From positions 1 through 53,407 of the forward strand of contig CAAFYZ010000010.1 in the NCBI GenBank assembly GCA_900767415.1: a stretch of 53,407 nucleotides of DNA, in the 5' to 3' direction. The stretch is from Clostridia bacterium. Lineage in GTDB: Bacteria; Bacillota; Clostridia; Oscillospirales; CAG-272. A program made the position numbers and the translations under genes. The notes below the pieces were generated by a model. That model made no database searches and was not told where the DNA came from. It saw nothing but the letters and a program-made list of their open reading frames with translations. Shown piece after piece: positions 24,650 to 33,980 of the stretch (position 1 is the stretch's first letter; every line of letters begins with the position of its first letter).

Positions 24650-27025
24650 TTACGCCTTATCGGATTCTTTTTCTTTGCGTCTGTTACGATCGGCTTCGGC
24701 AATCGCCTTTGCCAGCGGGGTGACGTGATACGCACCGCCGATGTACACGCTCGGGTGCAGGTCGGGATACCCTTCGACAGTCATCTTGCTCACCGCATCG
24801 GTGACGGCACCGTGCAGGGCGGCAAAGTCCGCGGGGCGGATCTCGTCGAGCAAAAGAAGGAACTCGTCTCCGCCGTAACGGATCATGACGTCTCCCTCTT
24901 TCAGGCAGGAGGAGATGACGGCGGCGACGTCCCGCAGGACGAGGTCGCCGACCGAATAGCCGTACTTCTCGTTGATGTCGTGCAGTCCGCGGACATCGAC
25001 GAGCATGACGCCCTCCGACTGCCTGAGATCCGGCAGAAAATCTTCAAGATACGCGCGGGAATACGCCTTCGTCAGCGTGTCGCGGTAAAAGTTCATCAGA
25101 AGATATCCGGGTTTTCCCGGTACGGCATCGCGCAAAGAGCCGCTCTCGCTCTCCTCCGTCGGAAGGAAGATCTGCAGGAAGCAGTCCCGTTCGCCGAAGG
25201 TTATATTGTGCGAGAAGACGGAAAAAATCTTCCCGTTCACGACCTCGGGAGAACATACCCACCCAACAGCGGGGTGCGTCCCGCCGTCGGTGTTCCGCTC
25301 GCCCTTTTCCGCGACGTGCGGCAGTGCGGCGCAGAGGGCACCCGTCCCTGCGAGGTTGCCGCTTTGGTCGATCTCGAGGATCTCGCGGGTGGACACGTCC
25401 ACCATGCGCACCTGTCCGAAGAGTTTTTTCATCGTGTCGAATACTTCCGGCGCGAGTTTTCCGTCCGCCGTGATCCGTCCGACCCCCTCTCCGACCACGC
25501 GGTCGTGAATATCGGCAAAATGCCCGAGGATAAAGAGACGCTCGTCCCCTTCGGCAGACCAGAGCGTCGTCATGCGCAGACGGTGCCAGCGATAGGTACG
25601 GTGCACGGGGATCAGGAGATTCATTTCGACGGACGGTTGCTTTTTTGTCGTCGCGCGGGAGGCGGCAATGATGCGCTGCCTGTCTTCGGCGGTGAGAAGG
25701 GCGAGGTTACCGCCCTGTTGCAGATAGATCTGCCGCGGCAGCGTCCTCTCTCCGCCGTAGGTGTCGACGTAGGTGACTTTTTGCAGTTTGACATCGTATT
25801 CGAAGCGGATGCCCTCACATTCGGCGGCAAAGAACTCTTTTTTTGCCCGCTCGCATTCCGCGAGAGAATAGGTGCGTTCTTCCGTCGGCAGAGATTCTTT
25901 CGAGAGCATCTCGTCCGCGATATGCAGGATTTTGGCACGGTCGATTTCGCACCCCGTGATTTCGGGAATGCCGGAACGGAGCGTTTCCGCCACGTCTTTG
26001 AGACATTGCAGAAGCAGGGGATTGAACGCGCCGCATTCCCCGTTCATGATCATGAGGATCGCGGCATCGTGCGGAAGCGCCTTTTTATAACAGCGGTCGC
26101 TCGTCAGCGCGTCATATACGTCGGCGAGGGAGACGACCTGCGCGGCGAGCGGGATTTCGTCTCCCGCAAGCCCGTCGGGATACCCCTTTCCGTCCCACCG
26201 CTCGTGGTGAGAACGGACGATCTCGTGCGCGATCTTCATGAGTTTTTCGGACTGCGCCCCGGGGGAGACGCTGTCGAGGATCCGGTCGCCGGCGGTGGTA
26301 TGCGCCTTCATGATCTCCCATTCCGCGGGCGTCAGTTTCCCCGGCTTGTTGAGGATTTCTTCGGGGACGGCGATCTTACCGATGTCGTGCAGGGCGGAGA
26401 GAGAGGCGATCAGCGAGATGTCCTCTTCGGTGAGCGGATAGCGGTCGGTGATCTGAACGAGCCGATGCAAAAGCAGGTCCGTGATATAGCGGACATGGAG
26501 CGTATGACACCCCGATTCGAGATTGCGCGATTCGATCGCATGGCTGAAAAGGTGAATCATCTGACGGTTCGTCTTCTCGCGCTCGAAGACCTGATCTTCT
26601 ACCAGACGGACCAGTTTTTTCTGCTTGGCGTACAGGTCGAGCATATTTTTGACCCGATGGACGATGGCCGGGGCGCTGAACGGGCGGAGAATATAGTCGC
26701 TCGCCCCAAGCTCGTACGCCCGAGAGATTTTTTCGGCGTCGTTGTCAGCGGAGATGACGATGACGGGGCACTCGTCGAGCCAGTGCCGCTCTTTCATGAC
26801 GGTGAGGACTTCGAAGCCGTCCATCTTCGGCATATTGATATCGAGAAGGAGAATATCGACGGGGGTGCCGAGCGACAGGGTTTCTACCGCGCGCACGCCG
26901 TCTTCCGCGATAATATAGTCATAAGAATCGCCGAGGATCTCGATCAGGATCTCGCGGTTCAATACGGAATCGTCGGCAATCAGGATGGTTTCCTTTTCTT
27001 TGCGCGACGGGATGGTTTCGGACAT
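24650..27025 (-). CDS. Receiver - HD-GYP - GGDEF cyclic-di-GMP signalling protein
   Basis: A 791-residue response regulator. Receiver about 12-130 with Asp62, HD-GYP about 150-350 with His213-Asp214 and canonical HHERWDGKGYPDG (273-285), a PAS-like middle (about 395-620), and a C-terminal GGDEF domain with RYGGDEF (716-722). In the GGDEF domain the metal-site segment reads VDVRGLHDINEKYG where DxDxFKxxND is usual, so cyclase activity is doubtful while the phosphodiesterase half looks intact. Domain order is the reverse of the protein encoded at 5904-7829. It stands alone behind its own promoter, with no kinase nearby. Confidence 0.88.
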   Translation of the reverse strand: MSETIPSRKEKETILIADDSVLNREILIEILGDSYDYIIAEDGVRAVETLSLGTPVDILLLDINMPKMDGFEVLTVMKERHWLDECPVIVISADNDAEKISRAYELGASDYILRPFSAPAIVHRVKNMLDLYAKQKKLVRLVEDQVFEREKTNRQMIHLFSHAIESRNLESGCHTLHVRYITDLLLHRLVQITDRYPLTEEDISLIASLSALHDIGKIAVPEEILNKPGKLTPAEWEIMKAHTTAGDRILDSVSPGAQSEKLMKIAHEIVRSHHERWDGKGYPDGLAGDEIPLAAQVVSLADVYDALTSDRCYKKALPHDAAILMIMNGECGAFNPLLLQCLKDVAETLRSGIPEITGCEIDRAKILHIADEMLSKESLPTEERTYSLAECERAKKEFFAAECEGIRFEYDVKLQKVTYVDTYGGERTLPRQIYLQQGGNLALLTAEDRQRIIAASRATTKKQPSVEMNLLIPVHRTYRWHRLRMTTLWSAEGDERLFILGHFADIHDRVVGEGVGRITADGKLAPEVFDTMKKLFGQVRMVDVSTREILEIDQSGNLAGTGALCAALPHVAEKGERNTDGGTHPAVGWVCSPEVVNGKIFSVFSHNITFGERDCFLQIFLPTEESESGSLRDAVPGKPGYLLMNFYRDTLTKAYSRAYLEDFLPDLRQSEGVMLVDVRGLHDINEKYGYSVGDLVLRDVAAVISSCLKEGDVMIRYGGDEFLLLLDEIRPADFAALHGAVTDAVSKMTVEGYPDLHPSVYIGGAYHVTPLAKAIAEADRNRRKEKESDKA

Positions 27026-27123
27026 GAGGATTCTCCTTTTCGTCGGTTTCGGGCTTTTTTATTCGCGCGACGCGTCGTGCGTGCGTATGAAAGGGGCAAT
27101 ACGGATACGATACCCCGATTTTC

Positions 27124-27152
27124 AGTATACTACACGCACCGACGCTTTTCAA
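27124..27152 (-). promoter_or_regulatory. Promoter of the REC-HD-GYP-GGDEF gene
   Basis: On the minus strand TTGAAA (27152-27147), 17-nt spacer, TATACT (27129-27124). Confidence 0.65.
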
Positions 27153-27304
27153 GCGGTTGCCGCAGAATTTTCAAAAGTATACGGAGATGTTACAATTGCG
27201 CGCGTCGCACGCGAAAAAAGAAGGCGCGCCGCTCTTCCGCCTTTTCGCCTGCGGCACATGTGTCCCGTCCGTCGGACGGGGACGACGGAAATCTATCGCA
27301 CCCC
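27153..27304. other. Divergent intergenic segment with GC-rich hairpin
   Basis: No gene. GTCCCGTCCG (27262-27271) and CGGACGGGGAC (27273-27283) form a strong hairpin with a 1-nt centre and one bulge, with no T tract. It separates the promoters of the c-di-GMP protein and trkA. Confidence 0.4.
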
Positions 27305-27333
27305 TTGCTTTTTTTCTTTTCGTGTAGTATAAT
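27305..27333 (+). promoter_or_regulatory. Promoter of trkAH
   Basis: TTGCTT (27305-27310), 17-nt spacer, TATAAT (27328-27333). Confidence 0.6.
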
Positions 27334-27408
27334 AGCAAATAAGAAAATGGGAGGTTGTCCGCGCGGAATCCGCCGTCGGACACGGAAAACTTCCCGAGGA
27401 GGAACTGT

Positions 27409-28770
27409 TTGAAAATCATCGTTGCGGGAAACGGAAAGGTCGGCGAGACGCTGATCGAAGAACTGTCGGCAGAGGGACACGACCTCACGCTGATCGACGT
27501 GGACACCGAGGTGGTCGAGGACCTTGTCGGACGATACGACGTCATGGCGGTGACGGGGAACTGCGCCGCACTCGGCACGCTGTGCGACGCCGGGGTAGAG
27601 AGCGCGGATCTTCTGATCGCGGCGACGGGGACGGACGAGGTGAATCTGCTCTCCTGCGCGGCGGCACACGCCGTCAACCCGAAAATCCATACCATCGCCC
27701 GCGTCTGCAATCCCGAATATTCGACCCAGGCGTACCGTATGCGGGACGCGCTCGGGCTTTCTCTTTCTTTCAACCCGGAACTCGAGGCGGCGGAGGAGAT
27801 CGAAAAGTTATTGAAATACCCGGGGTTCCTGAAGCGGGACACCTTTGCCAAAGGGCGGGTGGAGATCGTGGAGCTGAAGATCGAAGGGGGGAGCCCCCTC
27901 GCCGATCTGCCGGTGTCCTCTCTTTACGGCACCGTGCGGTGCAAGGTGCTGATCTGCGTCGTGTTGCGTGACGGGGAGGCGAAAATCCCCGACGGACGCT
28001 TTGTTCTTCGGGCGGGCGACCGCGTGTTCTTTACCGCCTCGACCGAGAACCTCGCCGCCCTTCTGAAGAATCTCGGCATCGTCTCGCATAAAGTGCGGGA
28101 CGTGATGATCGTCGGCGGCGGGCGCGTTACCTATTACCTCGCCGACAAACTCGGAAGGAGCGGGATCCGCACCAAGATTATCGAAAAGGACAGCGACCGC
28201 TGTCTCGAACTGGCGAAGCGGTTGCCGAACGCCGACATCATTCACGGCGACGTCGCGCACCGCACCGTCATGGAAGGGGAGGGGATCTCGGAATGCGACG
28301 CCCTCGTCACGCTGACGGGGCTGGACGAGCTGAACATGATCATCTCCCTCTACGGGAAGACGTACGGCGTGCCGCAGATCATCACCAAGGTCGCCCGCGT
28401 CGAAGACTCCAAGATTCTCGACAGTCTCCCGATCGGGAGCGTCATCTCCCCCCGCAAGGTCTGCTGCAACGCGATCCTCCGTTATGTGCGCGCCATGCAG
28501 AATCAGGCGGGCGCGGCGATCACTGTCCATCGCATCGCGGACGGCAACGCCGAGGCACTCGAATTCCGCGTGGACGAGCATACGCGGAACACCGGCGTCC
28601 CGCTGAAAAAACTGCACACGAGAGAAAACTCGCTGATCGCCTGCATCACCCGTGCCGGGCAGATCGAGATCCCGAACGGCGATTCCGTCCTGCATATCGG
28701 CGATACCGTCGTCGTCATTTACGGCGGCGACACTCCGCTCCTTGACCTGAACGACATTTTTGTCGGATAA
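27409..28770 (+). CDS. trkA: Trk potassium uptake regulatory protein TrkA
   Basis: A 453-residue cytoplasmic NAD(H)-binding gating subunit of a Trk/Ktr-type potassium channel. It has two tandem RCK_N-RCK_C units: the first Rossmann motif KIIVAGNGKVGE at the N terminus, the second VMIVGGGRVTYYLA near residue 230. The start is taken as TTG at 27409: GAGGAGG lies 6 nt upstream and the Rossmann strand begins at residue 2, as is usual for TrkA. The frame is open to another TTG at 27355. It is 10 nt upstream of trkH. Confidence 0.93.
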   Translation: MKIIVAGNGKVGETLIEELSAEGHDLTLIDVDTEVVEDLVGRYDVMAVTGNCAALGTLCDAGVESADLLIAATGTDEVNLLSCAAAHAVNPKIHTIARVCNPEYSTQAYRMRDALGLSLSFNPELEAAEEIEKLLKYPGFLKRDTFAKGRVEIVELKIEGGSPLADLPVSSLYGTVRCKVLICVVLRDGEAKIPDGRFVLRAGDRVFFTASTENLAALLKNLGIVSHKVRDVMIVGGGRVTYYLADKLGRSGIRTKIIEKDSDRCLELAKRLPNADIIHGDVAHRTVMEGEGISECDALVTLTGLDELNMIISLYGKTYGVPQIITKVARVEDSKILDSLPIGSVISPRKVCCNAILRYVRAMQNQAGAAITVHRIADGNAEALEFRVDEHTRNTGVPLKKLHTRENSLIACITRAGQIEIPNGDSVLHIGDTVVVIYGGDTPLLDLNDIFVG

Positions 28771-28780
28771 CGGAGATACC

Positions 28781-30235
28781 ATGAATTACAAGATGATCGG
28801 GCGCTTCTTCTCGCAGATCCTGTTTATCGAAAGCGCCTTTATGCTCCCTGCCGCCGTCATCTGCCTGTGCGACGGAGACCATGCGTCCGCCCTGTCGTTT
28901 TTCGGGGTGATCGCGTTCGCTCTGCTCACGGCGGCGGGATTTTCCCTTCTCACGCGGGGCGCCCGCACCGACTTCTATACCAAAGAGGGACTTGTCTGCG
29001 TCGGGCTTGCGTGGGTACTTCTCAGTCTTTTCGGCTGTTTGCCGTTCTGGCTGTCGGGGGAGATCCCCTCGTTTATCGACGCCTTTTTCGAGACGGTTTC
29101 CGGCTTTACCACCACGGGCGCGTCGATTCTGAAAGACGTCGAGGCACTCTCCCGCGGAATGCTCTACTGGCGCAGCTTTACCCATTGGCTCGGCGGCATG
29201 GGCGTCCTGGTCTTTCTCCTTGCCCTGATCCCCGTCGGGGGACGGCAGGAGGGCTTTACCATGCACCTTCTCCGTGCGGAGAGCCCGGGCCCCGACGTCG
29301 GAAAACTCGTGCCGAAAATGCGCCGCACCGCCATGATTCTCTATACGACCTATATCGCACTGACGGTTCTTGATTTTCTCTTTCTCGTCATTGGCGGTAT
29401 GCCCGTCTTCGACTCGGTCTGTACTGCGTTCGGCACGGCGGGTACGGGCGGCTTCGGGATTAAAACCGACAGCATGACGTCCTATTCGCCCTATCTTCAG
29501 ACGGTGACGACCGTCTTTATGCTCCTCTTCGGCGTGAACTTCACCTGCTATTATCTTCTGATGATCGGGCAGGTGTCCGCGGCACTGCGGGACGAAGAAC
29601 TCCGGGTCTATGCCGGCACCTTCGCCGTCGCGACCCTTCTCATCACGCTGAACGTGAAAGAACTTGCGGGCGGCTTCTTCCCGGCACTCCATCACGCGGC
29701 GTTCCAGGTGGCGAGCATCATGACCACGACGGGATTTGCCACGACGGACTTCAGTCTTTGGCCTTCGTTTTCCAAGGCGATTCTCGTCCTTCTCATGTTC
29801 ACCGGTGCGATGGCGGGCAGCACGGGCGGCGGGTTAAAATTTGCCCGCGTCCTTCTTCTCTTCAAGAGTGCGGGGCGCAGCATCCGCAAGGTATTGAATC
29901 CGCAGAGCGTGCGCACCGTCCGCGTGAATCGGAAGGCGGTGGAAGAGAAGACCGTCGACGGCACCGCGACGTATTTTATCCTCTATATCGGACTGTTGCT
30001 CGGCAGTTTTCTTCTGCTCTCTTTGGACGGCTTTTCCTTCGAGACGAACTTTACCGCCGTGCTCTCCTGTCTCAACAACATCGGACCGGGGCTTGACGCC
30101 GTCGGTCCCGCGGCGAATTACGCGGGCTACGGGATCCTCTCCAAATTGGTGCTGTCTTTCGATATGCTTGCCGGGCGTCTCGAACTCTTCCCGATCCTCG
30201 TCCTCTTCTCCACGAAGGCGTGGAAACGCGCATAA
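28781..30235 (+). CDS. trkH: Trk potassium uptake membrane protein TrkH
   Basis: A 484-residue integral membrane channel subunit of the TrkH/KtrB superfamily with about ten membrane helices and four pore loops. Selectivity-filter-like segments are visible at SGFTTTGAS, FGTAGTGGFG, TTTGFATTDF and LNNIGPGLDAVG. It forms the K+ pathway gated by the TrkA ring encoded just upstream. ATG at 28781 with GGAG upstream. Confidence 0.93.
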   Translation: MNYKMIGRFFSQILFIESAFMLPAAVICLCDGDHASALSFFGVIAFALLTAAGFSLLTRGARTDFYTKEGLVCVGLAWVLLSLFGCLPFWLSGEIPSFIDAFFETVSGFTTTGASILKDVEALSRGMLYWRSFTHWLGGMGVLVFLLALIPVGGRQEGFTMHLLRAESPGPDVGKLVPKMRRTAMILYTTYIALTVLDFLFLVIGGMPVFDSVCTAFGTAGTGGFGIKTDSMTSYSPYLQTVTTVFMLLFGVNFTCYYLLMIGQVSAALRDEELRVYAGTFAVATLLITLNVKELAGGFFPALHHAAFQVASIMTTTGFATTDFSLWPSFSKAILVLLMFTGAMAGSTGGGLKFARVLLLFKSAGRSIRKVLNPQSVRTVRVNRKAVEEKTVDGTATYFILYIGLLLGSFLLLSLDGFSFETNFTAVLSCLNNIGPGLDAVGPAANYAGYGILSKLVLSFDMLAGRLELFPILVLFSTKAWKRA

Positions 30236-30290
30236 AGCAAACAATTCTTTACAAAAAAATCACAAAAAGCGACGGAAAGGCGGCGGAACT

Positions 30291-31148
30291 ATGAAAAACG
30301 AAATCGTAAAGCGGAACGTGACGAAACTGCTTCCCCTTTTCGCTAATCTCGGCGACGTTACGAAGACGGCACGCACGCTCTCCGCCCTGCACCGTCACGA
30401 CGAGCTGGAATTTCTCCCGATCTATCAGGGGGTGTTCCATTGCTATACCGAGAGCGGCGCCTGCTTTGACGCGGTGCCGGGCGACGTCATCTTCATCAAT
30501 TCGGGCGTTCCGCACGCGACGGCGTGTGAGGACGGGACGAGGAACGGACTTCTCCAGTTTAAGCAAAAGGATTTTCTCGACACCGAGGTAGAGCGGGTCG
30601 TCCGTTATTCTTCCCGCTTTGACCGTCTTTCCGAGGCGGGCGTGCGCATTCTGCACGACAGGGAGTTTTTCGACACCGTCGACCGCCTTTTCAGAGAAGT
30701 GGCGCAAAAGCAGACCGCGTACGAAATGTTCGCGAAAGGGTGTGTCTATGACATTCTCGGGTTTCTTTACCGCGCGGGGATTCTCACGGACGCCGAAAAG
30801 ATTTACAACAGCAAGGAAGTGCAGAAGATTCTTCCCGCCCTCTCCTACATCAACGAAAAATATGCCGAGGACATCGACCTTTCCGAGATCAGTGCGCTCC
30901 TCGGTTTTGACCCGTCCTATTTTTGCAGGATTTTCAAGAGCGCGATCGGCGCGACCTTTACCGAATACCTGAATTTCGTGCGGATCTGCAAGGCAGAAAA
31001 ACTGATTGCCAAAGGGGAGAGCAGCATTCTCGAGATCGCGGATGCCGTCGGCTTTTCCTCCGTCTCCTACTTCAACCGCATTTTCAGGAAGTACCACAGT
31101 TGCTCCCCGAGTTATTACCGTACCGTCCAGTATAAAAATCATATCTGA
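30291..31148 (+). CDS. AraC family transcriptional regulator
   Basis: A 285-residue regulator: N-terminal cupin-like sensor (about 25-110, with HRHDELEFLPI and GDVIFINSGVPH) and C-terminal double helix-turn-helix (about 185-280) ending in the AraC signature VGFSSVSYFNRIFRKYHSCSP. The sensor resembles sugar-responsive AraC proteins. It is convergent with the GH42-like gene at 31612-33852, which may be a target (inference). The start at 30291 follows a weak GGCGGCGGAA site. Confidence 0.9.
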   Translation: MKNEIVKRNVTKLLPLFANLGDVTKTARTLSALHRHDELEFLPIYQGVFHCYTESGACFDAVPGDVIFINSGVPHATACEDGTRNGLLQFKQKDFLDTEVERVVRYSSRFDRLSEAGVRILHDREFFDTVDRLFREVAQKQTAYEMFAKGCVYDILGFLYRAGILTDAEKIYNSKEVQKILPALSYINEKYAEDIDLSEISALLGFDPSYFCRIFKSAIGATFTEYLNFVRICKAEKLIAKGESSILEIADAVGFSSVSYFNRIFRKYHSCSPSYYRTVQYKNHI

Positions 31149-31199
31149 GAAAAGCGGCGCAAAACCGTCTCGCCCTGCGTGGGCGCCCGCACACGAATA

Positions 31200-31380
31200 T
31201 CTGCAACGCGGAAAACCGTATCAAACCCGCATAGGATACATAAACATCGGTATGCGAAAAGTTGCGGTGCGCAAAACCCCTGTAAGAAAAACCCGCACAT
31301 AAAACGGGATGCGAAACCTCTATACAATCTTCGCATACCAAAATCTGCGATACATAAAACCGCCGCAACTATCCCAAAAG
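31200..31380. other. Non-coding segment with long-range inverted repeats
   Basis: No supported gene. GGTATGCGAA (about 31250-31259) is the reverse complement of TTCGCATACC (about 31337-31346), and GTTGCGG (about 31261) matches CCGCAAC (about 31367). GATACATAAA occurs twice (about 31227 and 31349). The two halves could fold onto each other, so an RNA structure or a decayed small element is possible. Confidence 0.35.
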
Positions 31381-31381
31381 A

Positions 31382-31418
31382 CCCCCCGCCCGTCGGACAA
31401 CTGCCGACAGGCGGGGGG
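31382..31418. terminator. GC-rich hairpin between araC-type gene and repeat array
   Basis: A 15-bp stem with one mismatch (CCCCCCGCCCGTCGG/CCGACAGGCGGGGGG), loop ACAACTG; only a weak T tail (CTTTG). Possibly the terminator of the AraC gene. Confidence 0.5.
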
Positions 31419-31422
31419 CTTT

Positions 31423-31600
31423 GCCTTCTCCGGATGGGGTTCTATGCCTTCCCCGGATGGGTTCTATGCCTTCCCCGGTGGGGGAAGGTGTCGCGGCTCT
31501 GCCGTGACGGATGAGGCGTCTTTGCACAGGGCAAAGTCCGCCTTGTCCGACCCTTGTAGGGTACATTTTGCAAAGACGGAAGATCGGTTTGTACCCCATA
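31423..31600. repeat. REP-like intergenic element with 22-bp tandem repeats
   Basis: Two consecutive units of about 22 bp (GCCTTCTCCGGATGGGGTTC at 31423, GCCTTCCCCGGATGGGTTCT at 31446) and a third diverging unit from 31468. They run into the hairpins CCTTCCCC-GGT-GGGGGAAGG, GTCGCGGC-TCT-GCCGTGAC and CTTTGC-ACAGG-GCAAAG. GCAAAGACGG at 31570 mirrors GTCTTTGC at 31519. The composition is that of a palindromic repeat element rather than a gene. Confidence 0.55.
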
Positions 31601-31611
31601 TCGCGATCGGA

Positions 31612-33852
31612 TTATCGCCGGCGGATCTCGAAGGTTTTCGTCTCGCCGAAGACGAGAGGGAAGGTCACGCGGTCGGTGTTCTCCGCGTAGAGTTTCTTTT
31701 CATAGACCTCGAAGAGGTCGGCGGGTGCTTTCAGGGTCAGCGTCACGTTGCCGCTCTTCGACGCGTGGATCGTGATGTAGTTTTTGCTCGCGTAGAGGAC
31801 GTTCCCGTCCTCTTCATAGATGTGGCAGCCCGCGAAGCGTGCGACGGCGCGAAGAATGTCCGCCTGAATGTATTTCGTCCCGCAGAAGACCGAGGTAAAG
31901 CCGCCCGTCTCCTTGACGGCGAACGCGACCTTCCCCGTGTCGGCGAATCTGCCGAGCACCGTCGCTTCTTCGTCCTCGGCGAAAAAGGCGGGGTAGAGGT
32001 AGGAAGGATAGAGCGTGTTCGGCACGGGGAGCACGGTGATGTTGCTCTTTTGCGGGCGGTCGATCCCGCCGTACAGGCGTCCTTCTTCAAGCTCTTCCGT
32101 GATCGGATGTGCCCCCTTGACAATGCGGAATTCGGGGTGCAGAAGTTCTTCGTCCATTCCCGTCAGAATCCCCGTAAATTCGGAAATGTGCGCGGGGGAG
32201 AGGGGCGTCTTCCGATCGGGATCGACAAGCCCCGGGGCGTAGAGGAAGAGGGCGGTCGCATGATTTTTTGCGAGTTTTTTATGAATATCCGCCCGCTCCG
32301 CGTCCGTGAGATAATGCGTGTTGAGGAACACGTAGAGTTTGTAGTCGGGCATTTCGGGGTTCTTCATGTCGTCGTGGAAATACTGGTCGACGGGCGCGCC
32401 GATGCGTGCGATCTCGCGGTCCCTTATATATTCGACCGACTCCCGCGTCGTCTGCAGGGAGACAAGCCCCGCGCTCTCCTCGTCATAAATAAAGGCGATT
32501 TCGTTTTCCTTTTTGCGGTCCTTTTCGTACGCTTCTTTTGCCACTTCCTGCTGACGGGCGAAGAGGGCGTACACCTCGGGATATTTGTAGCGGCCGCCCC
32601 CGAGATGCTGATCGAACCACCATGCCTGGAGATCTTCCGACAGGTTTCTGCCGAAGTCCCGTTTCAGAACGTTCAGCGTCTCCGTCATGCCGTACATTCC
32701 CGCAAGATAGGCATAGTGACGGTTTTCGGCGTGCGTGCGCGTGTCCTCTTCCACGACGTAGAGCGTGTTGCGCAGGCGGAAAGAGTCGTGCATCTGCCGC
32801 TGTCCCGTAAAGCCGCCGGGTTGGCGGTTCTCATAGACCCCGGGATTGGCGAGGAGGTCGACATAGCCGCTGTCGAGAACGTCGCGCGTCGCCGTGGTGT
32901 TGGAGCCGTGCATCTGCTCGCACCACCCCCACGAACCGTAGAAAGAGCCGACGAGAAGATTCGGGTTGTGCTCTTTTAAGAGCTTGGCAAAATATTTGAG
33001 ACTGTCCGCCGTTCCGTGGTGCCACGCATTGTAAAAGTCGTAGGTATGCATATATTTATTTACATTTAAGAAGGAACCGACGTTCGTTCCGTTGCACGGC
33101 GGCGGGGGCGGCGGGTCTGCCGCCAACATGGGTTTCGGGTGGGAGATGGTTTCATCCACCCCCTCGGCGAAGAAACGGCTCTCGATCCCCGGGATGTCGG
33201 GGGCAGGGTGGTTTTTGCCGTATTTTCTCTCAAGATACCCGTCAAAGTACTGACGGAAGGCGGGCGAAGTGTCCGCGACGGCACCCCTCTCGGGGTATTC
33301 GATCGGGTTAATATAGTACCATTCCGAAGTACCGCCCGCGGCGAGAAAATAGCCCGCAATGCGGTCGGCGAAGGGGAACGTCTCGATCTCGCGCACCGCA
33401 CGCAGAAGTTCTTCTCCCGCGTCACGGCGCCATGCCTCGGACGCGAGGGAATACATATCCCCGATCTCGTGCACGAAAGTCTCGGTGATCAGCTTGGTCG
33501 ACGGGTGCGAGCCGTCGGAATAGCGTACCATGTCGTCGGGGTGCGCCTCCATCCACTCTTTCGGCGGGTGGAGCGAAATGCGCGGGAGAATGTAGGCGTC
33601 GGGGCAGACTTCGAGCAGAGTCTCCGCCTCGCGGCGGAAGTCGTCGAGAGAGTTCGGGATCAGCCACCGCGGGTCACAGATGAGGAAAAAGAGACGGATC
33701 CCCGCCTTTCCGAGGGCGCGGTAATACTCTTTGTCCACTAAGATTTTTCCGTGCATATTGGTGCGGATGGTCGCCATCATCGGCGGGAAGATCTCCCCGT
33801 CGATCGAGATCGCGGGGGAGCCGTGGTAGGGGATGACGTGTGCGTTTGCCAT
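31612..33852 (-). CDS. GH42-like putative glycoside hydrolase
   Basis: A 746-residue cytoplasmic protein (no signal peptide). The first half (about 1-420) reads as a (beta/alpha)8-barrel of the beta-galactosidase type: an early FPPMMATIRTN, HPDDMVRYSDGSHPS, GTSEWYYINP with a likely acid/base glutamate, and GSFYGSWGWCEQ. Then come a Rossmann-like trimerisation-type domain (about 455-650: EIAFIYDEESAG ... YVFLNTHYLTD) and a small C-terminal beta domain. This is the layout of family GH42, but the sequence is divergent and I cannot assign a substrate. The ATG follows AAGGAGAC. Its promoter is at 33936-33964. Confidence 0.6.
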   Translation of the reverse strand: MANAHVIPYHGSPAISIDGEIFPPMMATIRTNMHGKILVDKEYYRALGKAGIRLFFLICDPRWLIPNSLDDFRREAETLLEVCPDAYILPRISLHPPKEWMEAHPDDMVRYSDGSHPSTKLITETFVHEIGDMYSLASEAWRRDAGEELLRAVREIETFPFADRIAGYFLAAGGTSEWYYINPIEYPERGAVADTSPAFRQYFDGYLERKYGKNHPAPDIPGIESRFFAEGVDETISHPKPMLAADPPPPPPCNGTNVGSFLNVNKYMHTYDFYNAWHHGTADSLKYFAKLLKEHNPNLLVGSFYGSWGWCEQMHGSNTTATRDVLDSGYVDLLANPGVYENRQPGGFTGQRQMHDSFRLRNTLYVVEEDTRTHAENRHYAYLAGMYGMTETLNVLKRDFGRNLSEDLQAWWFDQHLGGGRYKYPEVYALFARQQEVAKEAYEKDRKKENEIAFIYDEESAGLVSLQTTRESVEYIRDREIARIGAPVDQYFHDDMKNPEMPDYKLYVFLNTHYLTDAERADIHKKLAKNHATALFLYAPGLVDPDRKTPLSPAHISEFTGILTGMDEELLHPEFRIVKGAHPITEELEEGRLYGGIDRPQKSNITVLPVPNTLYPSYLYPAFFAEDEEATVLGRFADTGKVAFAVKETGGFTSVFCGTKYIQADILRAVARFAGCHIYEEDGNVLYASKNYITIHASKSGNVTLTLKAPADLFEVYEKKLYAENTDRVTFPLVFGETKTFEIRRR

Positions 33853-33935
33853 GGGCGGGTCTCCTTGTTTTTATGATTTTGAGAGAGTCGCGACCGGGGT
33901 CGCGAAGGGGTGGGGAAAGACGCTTTTCAATTTAT

Positions 33936-33964
33936 ACTATATCATATTTCCCCCATGCCGTCAA
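33936..33964 (-). promoter_or_regulatory. Promoter of the GH42-like gene
   Basis: On the minus strand TTGACG (33964-33959), 17-nt spacer, TATAGT (33941-33936). Confidence 0.65.
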
Positions 33965-33980
33965 GGGAAGAAAACGGAGG

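Noticed and set aside
24584..27412. 942-codon plus-strand open frame opposite the REC-HD-GYP-GGDEF gene
   Set aside because: Shadow frame; the minus strand carries intact, recognisable signalling domains.
31423..31490. CRISPR-like array
   Set aside because: The units are directly adjacent without spacers, only two to three copies, and no cas genes are present.
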